A stretch of 64,000 nt of DNA from Lichina pygmaea (GCA_963422465.1 OY730171.1:434001-498000), one strand, 5' to 3'. Numbered from the stretch's first letter, positions 12,052 through 24,797 are shown. Notes: generated by a model from the letters alone, not told the origin. Numbers and translations: made by a program.

Positions 12052-13223
12052 ATGGAGAGACCTGTGAGACCTGAGAGACCTGAGAGGCCTGATGGGCGGA
12101 ATGTGTGGATGCACGACCACGATGGAGAATTGGTAGGAGGTACGATGTATTGAGGTTTTGCTATCATTACTATGTCACTAGACTGAACGATATCTATTCA
12201 CATAGGAATCTGGCAGAATGGATCCATCACAAATCAGCTGTTCTATGAAATGATTCGGATCATCGTCGTAAGCAGATCTGAGTACTTCGTTCATCATCGC
12301 GTTGGTGAGGTTTTAGGTCCAGCAATCCAGAGAGACGGTCAAACTCTGGCGCTAGGACATTACATGATACTTGCTCCGGATGTGTAGCAGCAAGCATCCA
12401 TCCAGGCTTGAAACGGACCTTTTGACACTAGATGGCTCTCCGGTGACGGACATGGAAATCATCAATGAGCCGGTGCACTCTCGAATACTGTCAGGTTTTG
12501 TGACACCACGGTTGTGTTCCAGCTCCCCCAGAAGTACCATCACACTTTTCGCCTCTGTGCATCCTGTTGATCAATACAGTCAGAGCAGGATGTTTACTGA
12601 CACCATTCAAGACCAGGATATGTGCTGTGTCCTCACAGGAGAACCAGTGTTCCAAGACTACTTCTCGGGCTTTGAAGCAGCCCATATCTTTCCCCGTGCC
12701 TATGAAAATGAATGGTTGAGACATGACCACCGTCGCTGGGTAGCCCGCAATCCAGTTGAGCTTGCTGGGACTGACTCCTTCATCGACTCTCCACGCAATG
12801 GCTTTCTGTTGTCGGCGATCATGCACCAACAATGGGATTCCTACGAGGTAGCAGTGAACCCAGATGTATGTTGTTTCTTCCATGCCCGATGTGAGCGTCA
12901 CTACTAATCTTCTAGAATGGTCACCATTTTTCGCCTTTGCTGGCAATCCATTCCGTGTCGATGGGAGGATCCTGGATCCTATTTGCAGAAGGCCCGATGA
13001 CTCGGATAGAGTGAGCGATGAGATCTTACGTTGGCAGTTTTGACATTGCGCCCTGCGCAACATGAGGGGAGCTGCCGAGCCACGGTGGGACTATGACTTC
13101 CCGCCTGGGACTGACGTGATAGAACCTATCCTGAACGGGCGCGAACCTGCTCGCCGGATGGAGGTTGAGTTCGCCGCTCGCCTGGGTCCATGTGTTGAGT
13201 GGAGTGAGATGGAGGGCGACTGA
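12052..13223 (+). pseudogene. Decayed fungal HNH-nuclease-domain gene
   Basis: The pieces follow the fungal HNH_2-type (PF13391-like) family in order. Exon 1 (12052-12139) is joined by a clear 66-nt intron to GIWQNGSITNQLF. The middle part reads GEVLGPAIQRDGQ. The core reads CVLTGEP, FEAAHIFPRAYENEW and NGFLLSAIMHQQWDSYEV, in which AAHI and the Asn-Gly-Phe-Leu-Leu stretch carry the HNH-type residues. After an intron starting at 12866 the tail reads RVDGRILDPICR, RVSDEILRWQF, NMRGAAEP and DFPPGTDV. The frame is interrupted about three times (two frame changes and one stop), so one intact protein cannot be made from this copy, although the domain residues themselves look unspoiled. That suggests recent loss. 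Sequencing error at a T run could explain one of the breaks. The family's role in fungi is unknown and it often occurs in many copies. Confidence 0.72.
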
Positions 13224-14160
13224 TGGTGCCTATCTCACCCTACCGTATTCATCAGGGGATATATGGCTTATCTAGCCCAATCGGATGCAAGCGCCTGCCG
13301 ACATCTTTAAGGAACAGTTTGACCGTTCGATCATCAAGGCCACAACTCTAGAATTCTGATACGTAGCGTGATACATAATCTTCTCTACACAGCTACTGTA
13401 CTCTGTACCAGAAGTATCCGGTCTAGAGCCACCAGGATAAAATACCTGTACTGTATAACCATCCTGGGAAACCCAAACACAGGCAACCAGTCTTCTTTCA
13501 CCCAAACCAGACCTCGACTCCAGGAACAAAATCCATATTTCCATTGCCCCCTCCCAAACGTCAGGCCGAATGCCTTCTAGCTGTGCCAGACACAGGCGGC
13601 GAGATTAAAGGTGCTGGTGCTCCAACGTCCAATTGAGCCAACGTAGACCAGAGGGCGTTGTAGTTAGCCCCGACGGCAAACCGGCGTTATATATAGAGCA
13701 ATCTTCTACTGTAGAGATGAGCGATGGCTGCTGCTGTTGCTGCTGTTGCGCTGTACTGCTCTCTCGATTACCAGTTGCGCTAATGGTGGTGCTGTGAGAG
13801 CTGGCCCTTTGTCACTACCAAAGATCTGTGCGACGTTGTGGTCAAGCCCAGTCCAGAGCTTGGCGACCGGGTCAGCGCCAGAGCTGCTGGAGAGGGACAA
13901 GAGCGTGACAGAGAGAGAACCCGGACGAGGACGCGCCATGTGGTAATTCTAAGGAGGACTCGGAAAACACGGATGAGAGAGCACGGAGAGAACCTGGACA
14001 GTAAAGTACACAGAAATGGCCGAACCGTGAACAAGAATTTGTTCTACGCAATCCTCCACGCCGTCCTTTGCAGCGGCACCATCGATCAGAAGCGACACCC
14101 TCGGCTCGCATCGCCAGATTGACCAGTTGAATCGATGATGTTGTCCAGGTCGTACTGCAT
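13224..14160. other. Intergenic stretch
   Basis: No gene recognised. There is a GCTGCTGTTGCTGCTG patch at 13729-13748 and an AT-rich ATATATA at about 13689. The right part is the 3' flank of the ADP/ATP carrier gene. Confidence 0.5.
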
Positions 14161-15728
14161 CTACTTGAATGCCTTGCCAAAGAGCAGCAGCTGCACCTGA
14201 TCGTAGATCGACAGCACACCAGCACCCGCGATACCACGGAGGATGTTGGCGCCGGCACCCTTGAAGAGCGACCGCACGCCCTCCTTCGCGATGATCTGTC
14301 GGCCAGCGTCCAACGAAGACTTGTACTTCACGGCCTGCGTCGAAAAGATGCGGTTAGCTCCACAGCCAATGGGCGCAAGTAGCGCTGCATCTTTCGAAAC
14401 AAGGTGAGGAGGTACTGACCTCGCCCGAGGTCATCATCATGCGACGGCGGATGGTGTCGAGCGGGTAGGATGCGATACCGGCACCGGTAGTGACGGTCCA
14501 GCCAAGCAGGAAGGAAGCGAGGAAGTTGCCCTCAAGGGCGCCGACGAGGACGACGGGCTTGATCGAGTCGTACATGCCGAAGTAGAGACCGCGGTAGACG
14601 ACGATACCGAGCACCGACGGCATGAAGCCGCGGTAGAGGCCAGCGAGACCGTCCGAGGCGAGCGTCTTCCGGTAGACATCCACAAGACCATTGAACTGGC
14701 GGTCTCCACCCTTCTTGGCGTTCTTGGCGTCGTTGGCGAGACGGGTCCGAGCATAGTCCAACGAGTAGACGAAGAGCAGAGACGTAGCACCGGCAGCCTT
14801 GTTGCATCCGGCACGTCAGCGCGGGACACAGGGGTCCGCAGACAACTCCCCATAACTTACACCACCAGAAGCCAAGTTGCCCATCATCCACTTGCCGTAG
14901 CCGTCGCGGTCCTTCTTGTAGTTGAACATGGCCTTGTACGTGTCTCGGAAGGCGAAGTTCAAGGCCTGGGTCGGGAAATAGCGGATGACATTGGCCGTAT
15001 TTCCACGCCACAGCGACACCCACCCCTCATCGGCTGTGGTACGCTTAAAGCAGTCGACGATGCCGTTATATCTGCGGTCGAGACGGCCCGACTTGAGCAT
15101 CTCATCCTAATCGCCAAATATTCCACCGATGAGCCTGCTGAACTGCGTGCCGATCTTACGTCGTCTTGCCGGGACGCTGCTCACCTGATTTTGGATCAAG
15201 AGCTTGACTCGCTCAATCGGAGCCGCTGCGGTCTTCGAGATGGCAGCCGAGACACCGCCCACTAACAGTGACATTTCGTCTGTCAGCCCGGCCTGGTCTC
15301 TCTCGATCCCACGTGTTCCCGAACTATGATTGGCATAGCTATCGAGATGCCGACCACGGTCATTCATTCATAGTAAACGGTAATCATCACTCACTCATGA
15401 AGTCCACCGCGAAGGGCTAGATTTGGATCCCAAGCGTTAGCGGAGGGTTCGTTCTTGCTCTAGGGCGACATCGTAAAACAAGCCAGCCAATTTGGGAAAG
15501 GGGGGGGAGGTCATCTTGTAGCATCTTCATGCCATATCCAGAGGACGAGGTGTGGACCGTTTCCCGGTCCGTATGAAGCTATAGAGAGCTACACGCCCGG
15601 CGACTGAAGCACAGAGTATGGGCGACGAGGATGAGAAAGGAACTTTGGGATGGCGAAGACGACGAGAAGAATTGGACAGTGCATACCGGCAGACCCCAGA
15701 CGGATTTGCTCCTCTGATCCTTGGACAT
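14161..15728 (-). CDS. AAC: Mitochondrial ADP/ATP carrier
   Basis: Six exons (15728-15687, 15416-15395, 15261-15185, 15106-14861, 14797-14420, 14334-14161) have matching phases and encode 312 residues, the normal length. The protein exchanges cytosolic ADP for matrix ATP across the mitochondrial inner membrane. It shows the three mitochondrial-carrier repeats ([46 protein letters not shown]) with PX[DE]XX[KR]-type motifs, and the nucleotide-carrier signature RRRMMM. The mature N-terminus is [20 protein letters not shown]. Exon 2 is only 22 nt (PFAVDFM), so the first ORF-length piece seen by eye starts too late. All introns are GT-AG and 63-270 nt. Identity is near certain from the signature. 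Confidence 0.97.
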
Positions 15729-16648
15729 GATGACGGATTCGTAGGAGGATCAATACCAAGCGACGACCCGTGAGGGACACGAGGAGTGAGAAGAAGGAGA
15801 AGAAGAATTAAATGACTGAGTGGAGAGGTGGGACGAGAGAGGACTGCTAATAGACCGAACCTGTCGAACCGACGTCGAGGGCTTTCAAGGTCGTCGTTTG
15901 TGATGATTGTTGAGTACGGGAAAAGAAGAGGCGGAAGAAATTTTTTTCGGGCAGGGGTTTGGATCAGCCAGACCTCGTAGCCTCACAACACTGGAACTTT
16001 TGACGCTCATGGAGCTTGCACTATGGAGAGGGGGATTAATTGCCCGTAGAGGAAACTTATGCGGGCGACAAGTACCCCGCTTGGGGTATAAATACCTAAA
16101 ACGGTAAGTTAATTGCTGTTTTGTCGGGGACCCCGATACGAAGCTCATCGACTTTGGAAAGGGGGGGTCGACGAGGTCCTGACTAAGCACCGGCCCGATT
16201 TCTGCTGACGACCGCCTTCCTACATTTTCCGGGCGGCTCACGTAAGTTACAGGTAAGCCTACGGTGGGCTCAAAGAGCCTGGCATGCCAGGTGATGAACG
16301 CCTGCTTCTAGGTCACGCACCCCCAGGCTACAGGGCCTGTTTCTTATCTTTGCCTTCGTGGGTGGGTTGTCCAGCTCGAGTAGGTAGTACCTCAACGTAC
16401 TTGTACGGAAGTACGGAGTACGTATGTGCGGAGTTACTTCGTACTGTACATCCCCAGACTCGTGCACCTAATATTGTCTTGAGGTACTTCGGTACGGAAG
16501 TACGTATTACGTCCGCTAGCTCCTTGAAATGAACCTACAGTACTAGAGTGCATGAGGCCGACTTGATTCTACCTACGTATGTACCTGGCAGCTTAATCAC
16601 CTTCAGGCTCGACGACGTAGGATGGAGCGGTCGTAAAGAAGATGAGCG
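15729..16648. other. Intergenic stretch, promoter side of the carrier gene
   Basis: No gene recognised. It is the upstream region of the ADP/ATP carrier and the downstream region of KRI1. GTAC-rich phrases cluster at 16396-16512, including GTACGGAAGTACGGAGTACG and TACTTCGGTACGGAAGTACG. Confidence 0.5.
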
Positions 16649-18708
16649 TCATTCCCCCTTGACCTTCCTGCGCTTGCGCCTGCGCTTTCCCTCGCTCGTG
16701 TCGTGGTGCTGATCTCCTTGGGCCAAACGACTGTTGCCTCCCTGCGGCTTCTCCACCCCCTTCGCATCCCCTGCGAGGTTCAGCTCTGGCTCCTTCTCGG
16801 TGCCGAACGTGTCCCGCCTCCACTGCCTCAGCCTTGCCTTCTTGCCCAGCCTACGTTTGTCCTTCCGCTTCTTCTCAGGATCCCGGAACGTGGCGAGCTT
16901 CTTGAGCCCGACGAACTGATTCAGCTGGCTGTCGCTCGCCATGAGGATGTCGCGTGCAGTGAGGCCGTACGCGCGCGGCGACGTCTCTCGGTACCGAAAG
17001 TGCGGGGCCTTTGCGCCGGACGTCAACGGCGTAGGGCCTTCCTGCTCCAGCTTCTCGTCGACAATCTCTTCGATGGCTCTCCGCTCCAGACGACCGGCCT
17101 TTTTCTGCTCCCTCCGCATTCGCACGAGATCTTTCTTCTTCGGTCTTTTGAACTTGAGCCGAGCCCCAGCGTCGTCATCCATACCTTCCATGTCCTCCTC
17201 GTCTCCGGGCGCCGAGTTGCTTGACCCGGCCTCGGCTGATCTGGAGTTCGCCGTGGCTTCCAGCCCGTCGCCGCGGTCAAAGTCAGGGACAAGGTCGTCA
17301 ATGTCAATGTCGTCGTCCCACTTCGGTTTGCGGGGTCTCTTGGTCTTTGTGGGCTTTTCGCCTTCGTCGTCGCTCTCCGGTTCAGCTTCTTCCTTGTCGG
17401 CATAATAGTCTCGGCCGAACTTCCTCTCCATTTCATTCTCCCACTGTTCCACATCCCACGCTTCTTCCAGGAACTTCATCCAGTCTTCTCGCCCGATCTT
17501 CTCTCCACGTAAACCAGCGGCCTCCTTGATCTTCCGCAACTTCTCTTCGTTCTCTTCGATCTTGAGCTTCCGTAGCCGCGCTTTCTCCCTCTCCGACTCC
17601 GTTTTCTTCATCTCTTTCTCCTCACGTTCTACTTCCCGCGCTCTCCTCCGGCCTTTTGGCTCCTGGCGCCGCACAGAGTACTTGGCCGCTGCATCCCGAG
17701 CATGGGACATGAGTTTCTCGTTTGACGTAGCCGGATCCTCGAACCGAAAGTTGAAAGCCTGCTCAAATTCTTCGGCCCGCTCCTCTTCCTCCTCGTCATC
17801 GGACTCAAACGGAACAGAACGTGAGCCGGCAGCAGGCAACCAGGCTCGCGAGGCCATGTAGTTCGAGAGAAATCGCTCCGGGTCCTGCTCAGCCAACGCG
17901 AGGATATCTTCCTTCTCGGTGGATGGCTTGCTATTCGCTGCCGAGCTGCTATCGTCCTCCTCTGCGTCCGTCTTCTCCTTTGCCGTGAAGAAGCTGTCGC
18001 CCTCTTCGGTCTCACTCGCCTCAGGGCTTGCTTGATCTCTGTTGGTGCCGTTGGAAGCCTTGTGCATCTCGCTGACGATGCCTGCACGCAAGTCGCTCTG
18101 TTCTTGTGCGTACGGTTTGGGGATGCTCTCCTCATCAGCATTGTCGCCTGTCGCGTACCCGCCCAGTAAATTCATTCGGTGGTAGTCTTTTAGATACATT
18201 GGCCGATGCTTAGCCTCGACAGGCTGAGTGGCATCTTCCTTGATGTTGGAGTAAAACGAGGCGTTCTTATCGTACACCCTCGGGTCTTTTGCCTTGATAG
18301 CTTGGAGAGTAGTTGCAATCTCGGCTTCCAAATCCTCGGTGACCAAAATGCCGTCATCATCCTCTTCGGCCGAGGTCGAGTCGTCGGAGTCTGGGTGGTT
18401 CCCTTCATCGCTAGCACCAGAACCCCTGGTAGACACTCTCGCTTTGCCATGTTTCTCTTCCACTATTGAGCTGGGTTAGGTGTCTCTGATCCCACCAGCT
18501 GAAAGACCAATCACTTACATATATGTAGCTCCTCTCTCCTCTTGTTGTGCTCGAAGCGTTTGGCATACTCTGCGTTCACCTTGAATGGCTCACCATTTCC
18601 TGGTCGATCGGGTTGAGATGCATCTGAACTATTGTCCTCGAACAAGACCTTTCGCTTCTTCGTGGGCTGCCCACCGCCTCCATCTCCTGTGCTTCTTTCA
18701 ACTGCCAT
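16649..18708 (-). CDS. KRI1: Ribosome biogenesis protein Kri1
   Basis: Two exons (18708-18519 and 18462-16649) join as AT-A-T|TG-GAA-GAG (HILEEKHG) and encode 667 residues. Kri1 is a nucleolar factor of small-subunit (40S) pre-rRNA processing that works with Krr1. Family marks are FKVNAEYAKRFEHNKRREEL at the N-terminus, KAKDPRVYDKNASFYS, a very acidic middle with SDSDD-type runs, MKFLEEAWDVEQWENEMERKF, and the C-terminal block FRYRETSPRAYGLTARDIL plus LNQFVGLKKLATFRDPEKK. The end is basic (KGKRRRKRRKVKGE-like), as expected for a nucleolar protein. I start at MAVERSTGD because the frame upstream has no ATG. It diverges from the SIP3-like gene over 558 bp. Confidence 0.95.
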
Positions 18709-19266
18709 GGCTCGGCAAGTTTCACTCCGCACCAAGCCGGACTTGAAAGTTTGACTTGAAATTTCGACTTCGGATTTTTAGCACGAGTGATGTGGGCCTA
18801 GTGGACTATCACGTGACCTGTGGGAGCTCACTCGAGCCTCTGCTATACCGGTACTGTATGTCCACCGTACCGTACTGTACTATCGAGCCTTCAATAACCT
18901 GTTTTAGAGCAGTAGAGTGAGCTCTAACTTCTGATCGTATGCTAGGTACGGTGCACCACATGGATTCAAGGCGCTGGTTCTTTTACTCGTATGGACCGCG
19001 GAGGCGTGATGGGCATGACGATGTCTCGCCATTGCGCGTCGCATTGGGTTGTACGTTACGTATGACAGCTACTCATATGACAGAGTTTGGCGCTCTTTGT
19101 CTTTCCAAGTCCATACTATCAGCTTCTGCTTTAGATAGATGATGTGAAATTCCTATAAGATGACTTTCGGGGCTCCTGGTACGTTACGTACCTGATGTTG
19201 ATTTGCAGCGCCGGTTCATGATACCCTTGTCCTGCAAAGACAGATTGCGCTACTACGTCGGACACA
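18709..19266. promoter_or_regulatory. Shared divergent promoter of KRI1 and the SIP3-like gene
   Basis: 558 bp lie between the two start codons. The region contains a palindromic TCACGTGA (18809-18816), a bHLH-type E-box, 101 bp upstream of the KRI1 start, plus GTAC-rich phrases around 18850-18880 and 19180. The same TCACGTGA octamer occurs in the MCM10/RNase H2B promoter. That these drive transcription is inference. Confidence 0.5.
18809..18816. promoter_or_regulatory. TCACGTGA E-box octamer
   Basis: A perfect palindrome containing CACGTG, the core bound by fungal bHLH regulators (Cbf1/Pho4-like). It lies about 100 bp before the KRI1 ATG. Confidence 0.45.
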
Positions 19267-22200
19267 ATGGCGGAGGCTGCAGCGCAACCAGTTGTTCAGC
19301 AAGTTGGCAAACCGATAAACTTGATGTGAGGACCGGCTTCCTGCGGTTCCGCCTCCAAGTTCGCACGCGCTAACCCACGAGTGCAGTCCCGTTGGCTTGA
19401 AGGAGGCCGCTCTTGACTCGCCTACTTTTCGCGCAACGGCAATTCATTTTTCGGACCAAGTTGAGGTCGTAGACAGATGGCTCGGGGATCTCGCAAAGGC
19501 CGTTGCGAGGCTATTGAACGAGATCGGCGGTGTGTCTTGGCCGTGCCCTTCTTATTCGTAAGAAGATCATAGTTGGGACTGCTGGCTGATGATGTGTTGG
19601 TACTGCAGTTGTGGAGGAACTCGTCAACGGTGTCCTAGCGCGGTCGAGCCCTCCGCCGAGTTTGTCTGAGGCAGTTCTCGATCATGACTACACGGTGCAT
19701 ATCATCAGGCGCTTCGCTGAAGGGACCAGGGAGTATTGGTCGCACACAATAGCCGGGGTGAGAAAAATGGAGAGCATGATTTTGGAGCCTATAAGGGCAT
19801 TTATGCAGGGAGAGCTTCGAAGCTTTAAGGTTAGAGCTGTCTGAATAATGCGACTGGCTTGTGGTATGCGGGAGCCATTGAGCCGGGCGCCGGCGAGTAT
19901 GCTGATCAACAACGGTGTAGGACGCTCGGCAATACCTCGCTCAAGCCCAGAAAGGCTTTGATGGTAGCTTGTCCCGAGTTGCGTCACAGTCAAGAGCCAA
20001 AGAGCCTTCTGCATTGAGGGACGACGCCTTCCAACTGTACGAAGCGCGTAAAGGCTATCTCAGGGCATCGATGGAATTTTCTATGCTGGCGCCACAACTC
20101 CGCTGGGCCCTGGATCGGCTCTTGATTCGCCTTTTTTCAGATCAATGGCGAGAGACGAGGGTCTCGAGCGAGCACACAACCGGGTTCCTCGGAAAACTCG
20201 ACAGCGAGGTAGAGCGGATTCGAAACTGGAGCATTGAACTCGAGAAGGGCGAGAAGGTGTTCAAAAGTGAGCTTCAAAGCGCCAGGAAGAACCTCGAGGA
20301 CATCGCCGCCGTCTCTTTCCGCCCCTCGCGCGAGCTTGAGGAATACTCAGCCCCGAACTCCCTCGGCCATGGCGCCGTGCCAGTCTCCACACCGAGCGCA
20401 CAGCCTCCGTCAACCCCAAGCCTAGTCAAGGCCGAGAAGCACGGCTGGCTCTTTTTGAAGACCGTCAGCGGAAAGCCAGCTCGGACGGCTTGGGTTAGAC
20501 GTTGGGTTTTCGTGCGGAGCGGCATTCTGGGATGGCTCACGCAGAACACACGAACTGGCGGAGTGGAAGAGAGTGAGCAGATCGGGGTCCTGCTCTGCAG
20601 CATGCGGCCTGCTCCGCAAGAGGAGAGGCGCTTCTGCTTTGAGGTGATGACCAAGGACAGCAACATGGTGCTGCAGGCCGAGACCAACGCCGAACTTGCC
20701 GAGTGGTTTCAGGTGCTCGAACGAGCCAAGGAGGCCGTCTTGGACGATCAGGGGGTCGGTCCGCCATCGTCTGCTCAGCAGGCGAGCCGTGACGCCGCAT
20801 TCGCGATCAGTCCCCCCAGTGCCGTCGCCTTTGCAGCGAAACCACCCGAGACTTCTGGCCATGCCGGGCTGGAGGACGGTGCAAATCTCGCGGACAGGGC
20901 TTCGTCTCTGCTGGTCTCGGACTGGGAGCTGCGTTCTAATCTGGATGTGACCAGTCGAAGATCGACCGCGAGCGACAAGGAAGGAGATAGCGTCAGGGAT
21001 AGCGCGTCTCGCATCATCCAGAAACTCGATCTTCATCGAAAATCCGCCGCCGGCTCTCAGCTGGCCAGCGGAGCACCGGGAGGCTCGCCCTTGGCCGGCT
21101 CGGCCCCGCCTGGCGCAGCAAGGGCAAGCTTCATGTCGGCTGGCTACGGTAACAACTCAGCGCTGGCAGCACTGGGCAGCAACCTGTTGGCTTATACTGG
21201 CGCAGTAGAATCGGCGCCAATTAGCACCTCAGCGGTAAACCAAGGCTTCCAACGTGCAACTCTGGAAAGGGTTACTAGCCTGGCACCGGCAACCCTCACG
21301 GTTCCACCCGCACCTACCAACCTGAGCAAAACGGTCGTGATGGTCAGCGGAGAGCGCACCTCCGAAGGTCGACCCTACGATGGGAGCACCGGCATTCCCA
21401 GCGGCATGCTGGCAAACTTCTGGGGGACCGTTACTTCGCCGTTGGTGAATCGCTTGGGGAGAGAACCAGCCGACCACGGAAAGCCCGAGTCTGCCGAGTC
21501 TGACGTTCCAGCCAAGGGCGCGCGTGGAGATATGAATGCGCTGAGCGGGGAAAATACGACAACGTCATCCGTGTCTCCGTCTCGACCGCCAGATAGGTCC
21601 CGCCGAAACACCGTTCCGTCCGGCGGACCTGGGCCCACCGTGCCACAGACCGGCTCCCCCGCGGACGAGTACCCGGCAAATTATCCCATGTCACTGCGGG
21701 TGCAAGACGCCCAGTTCAAGCTTCTGTTTCCTGGGACGACATCGCCGGCGAAGTTGGTGCTGGTATTCCGGGCGACGTGGAACCCAAACCAACAGCAGGA
21801 GTTCCCTGGAAGGGTGTACGTCACCAGCAGCAGCATCCATTTCTACAGTCATCACTTGGGGCTGGTGCTGCTATCGAGCGTCAGCTTGGCAAGCATCGAC
21901 GACGTCACCTCGGCGTCTGGCAAGGACTTTGATTATCTGTACCTACACCTGAAGGACGGATCTAATCCGGCCGGCTACACTCGAATCACGATCAAGAACT
22001 TTCTGGAAAACCTTCGGCTACTTCAACGAAGGTTGAATCTCGTGGTGAGGAACATCCAGACCGACCGAAGCCTTGATCTTGAAGGCGTCATGCGGGAGTT
22101 TTTGGCGATGGAGGACGACGCTCCGCCCGACAGCCCCAGCCTTGAGAGCTGGGAGGCCGTCTCTACCGGTGCGATGAGCGACGACGGTACCTGGCGCAGC

Positions 22201-23966
22201 CGGGGCGGCGACGCTCGAAAGGAGAGGGATCTTCACACCTCCGTTCGAATCGACCGTACCTTGGACAACGGTGCGGACGTTGGCGCGGCGACGAAGGGGA
22301 CGACGCGGCTCAAGCTACCGGCTGAGCCAGTCGTCTATGTCCCGAAAGATATCGACCGGGTAGCACAGCAGAAGGAATATAGCATCAGCGCAAAGGCCCT
22401 CTTCCATGTCATTTTCGGTGACAGGAGCACGGTTTTCCATGCCCTCTACCTGGGACGGCGAGCACAGCGTAAGCGCGGTCCACAACCGACACCTCTCGAT
22501 AAGAAGTGGGGCAAGACGTGCTGATTCTGTCTCAGAGGTCAAGCAGAGCCCTTGGATGGTGAGGGATGGAGGAAGCTTCCTCAAACGGGAGTTTGAGTAC
22601 CATGCTGAATACACCACTGCTCTTGGTATTCCTTCCTTTTCTCGCCGTGGAACTTCGCGCTCACTGGCACATGCAGGTTCCGTGCGAGAAGTGAACGTGG
22701 TCGACTCCCAGGAGATCGAAGTCGTTAACGATCACCTATGCTACGTCGTCAGGGACACAAAGATGCCTTGGCACCTACCACACGGGCAAGACTTTACGCT
22801 CGGGACGAAGATCGTCATAACGCATGTCTCAAAATCGAAGTGTAGACTGGCCCTTTATGTTGGCGTTAACTGGTCACGAGCTCCAGTCCTGTTCAGAGGT
22901 GAGAAGCGACGGGCCCTGCGTCCATCCCAGCCTGGCCGGATGGCTGAGAAGAACAGGAAGGGTCGAGACACAGGCCCTCGACGACCTCGGCGAAGACGCC
23001 CGTCGTCTTGCCCAAGTCGTGTCGGACCAAGTCACGCGTCTCGGCAATCAGAGCCAGACCAAAAAAGCAGTGGCCACCTTCGGCCACGTGCGGCAGCAGG
23101 AAGGACTGCTCCCCTACACCATCGGGGAGGCTGCCGGGTCATCGCGCCAGTTGGGAACGGCACTCCGGAGGCGCACGCTTGTCGACTTGAGCATCGAGAG
23201 CCTGACTTCGGTGGCTGCGAGTGTGCTGTCGTCTCTTCTGGGTTGGGCTTCCTCCCTGGCCGATCAGGTATGGAAGTACACCGGTGCCCATGGCTTCGTC
23301 CTTGCCCTGCTAGGGTTGAGTCTGCTGGGGAACCTGCTCTCGGCGTCGGAGGTCACTTCGGCGTGGTGGGCCGATCGTGCGACAGCTAGGTTCATGGACA
23401 AGCTCGGCGTCGGCTGGGACACGGTCGTGCGCAAGTCCGTCACTCTCGACGTCATGGCGGATCTCTCAACATGGCAAGAACCTGCTCAGGCGGATCGGAA
23501 TAGCAACTGGTACGTAAGATACGCGTAGGTGGTTGTCTTGGCAATCGCTGACGATCGCTGCACCAGCTATTCAACTTTCCAGGCGCTCACCTCGCCACAC
23601 AGCAGCAAACACTCTCCGGGGACGGGAGGGACGACGTCCTCAACACGGCGCGCAGTACACCAACTCGCCCAGGCGCAGGACAATATAGGTTCCTACCGGA
23701 ACGGGCTCCTTGTCGCGTTACGGATGGTCGATTCCGTCGAGCGTGAGGTCGTACAGGCCGCCTGGGAGAGCTGGCTTCTGGAAGAGGCGTCGCAATGTGA
23801 CCGCGTCGAGGCGATCATACGGGAGAATGCCACCGGCACAGGCAGCTCTGCTGACGTCGCCGCGTCAAGGGGCGTGGACGATCTTCGCCGTTGGCACGAC
23901 GACTACTGCGGCAGTTGTCGGTCAGACCTCGCGCGACTTGGCAAAGATGGGTCGGGAGGCAGGTGA
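19267..23966 (+). CDS. SIP3/YSP1-family BAR-PH-GRAM-VASt lipid-transfer protein
   Basis: Eight exons (19267-19325, 19387-19529, 19609-19829, 19921-22468, 22536-22625, 22677-22898, 22957-23509, 23567-23966) give a continuous frame of 1411 residues. The order of parts matches yeast Lam1/Ysp1 and Lam3/Sip3, which sit at ER contact sites and move sterol. There is a BAR-like helical domain (about 20-280, starting PVGLKEAALDSPTFRA), a PH domain (about 310-415, HGWLFLKT to AEWFQVLERAK), a GRAM-like domain (about 731-850, FKLLFPG, GRVYVTSSSIHFYSHHLG), a VASt-like domain (about 960-1090, ALFHVIFGD, DHLCYVVRDTKMPWHLP, ITHVSKSKCRLALYV), a transmembrane helix (about 1203-1225) and a helical tail (SYRNGLLVALRMVD). 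The 51-nt intron 5 has a length divisible by three and leaves the frame open, so it is easily missed. The acceptor of exon 7 (22957) is the least certain. It shares its promoter with KRI1. Confidence 0.9.
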
Positions 23967-24797
23967 CCCGGGGGCACCATGTGCCCCCGGAAGGTCGTCA
24001 TCCCTCAGGTCATGGAGGGCGTGTAACTTTACCGGTTGTTGCTGTAAAATCGCTCGCGGTTCTTGGACGGTGTGGCAATAGTGAACATGATCAGAATACC
24101 ACTACTCGTATTGCTGTACATCACTCGTTGGTAGGAGCAACTGAGATTGATACCTAGAACGACTGTTTTTGAGGGAGTCTGATGGAGATTGACATCCACT
24201 GTACTATCATCCGAGTTGTACAATACAGCTTTCAATCAAGTTGAAGCAGTCAAACCATACAGTAGTTCCCCACCAAAAGTATCCCAACAGATCTCTATCC
24301 CTACCCACCAATCTTCCAACTACTGAAGCTTGAATCATCATAGAGGCTTGCACCCTAGGCACGGTCACTATTCTGCTTCCCTAAGATCCGAGGTACGCAA
24401 CTCTCCTCGCCATTCGACCAGCGTGTTACAGCACAGCTTTGTATCAGCACCGAGAGCTACAGCACCGGACTCTCGGCGTGACCAAGGAGAGAGGACTGGC
24501 AAAAAAAATTTCTTTTTTCTCCTGTTGCACCATACTATGCACCTTTTTTACCAAGTTCAAGGGGTGGTAGCAATGTATATTGTAGCTGTTAGATATTCCA
24601 TCCGTACTGCTACAGTGGTCGAATCAAGATGTGACGGTGCAACGCCATATTTCTCATCTGTTGGGGTATGGTGGTATAGTGATTAAGCACCTATCCTGGT
24701 GTGCCTAGAAAGGGAGTATACCAGTCCTGCAGTAATGATGTGGAGAAAGCCGTTACGAATTTAGCATGTGATAGAGTGGGTATTGAGGGAAGGGGAA

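Noticed and set aside
16087-16093. TATAAAT box on the plus strand
   Set aside because: No gene starts on the plus strand within 3 kb; on the minus strand it would be 360 bp from the carrier start codon, and the orientation is wrong.
24666-24705. GGTGGTATAGTGATTAAGCACC, resembles the 5' half of a tRNA
   Set aside because: No T-arm or matching acceptor strand follows within 150 bp.
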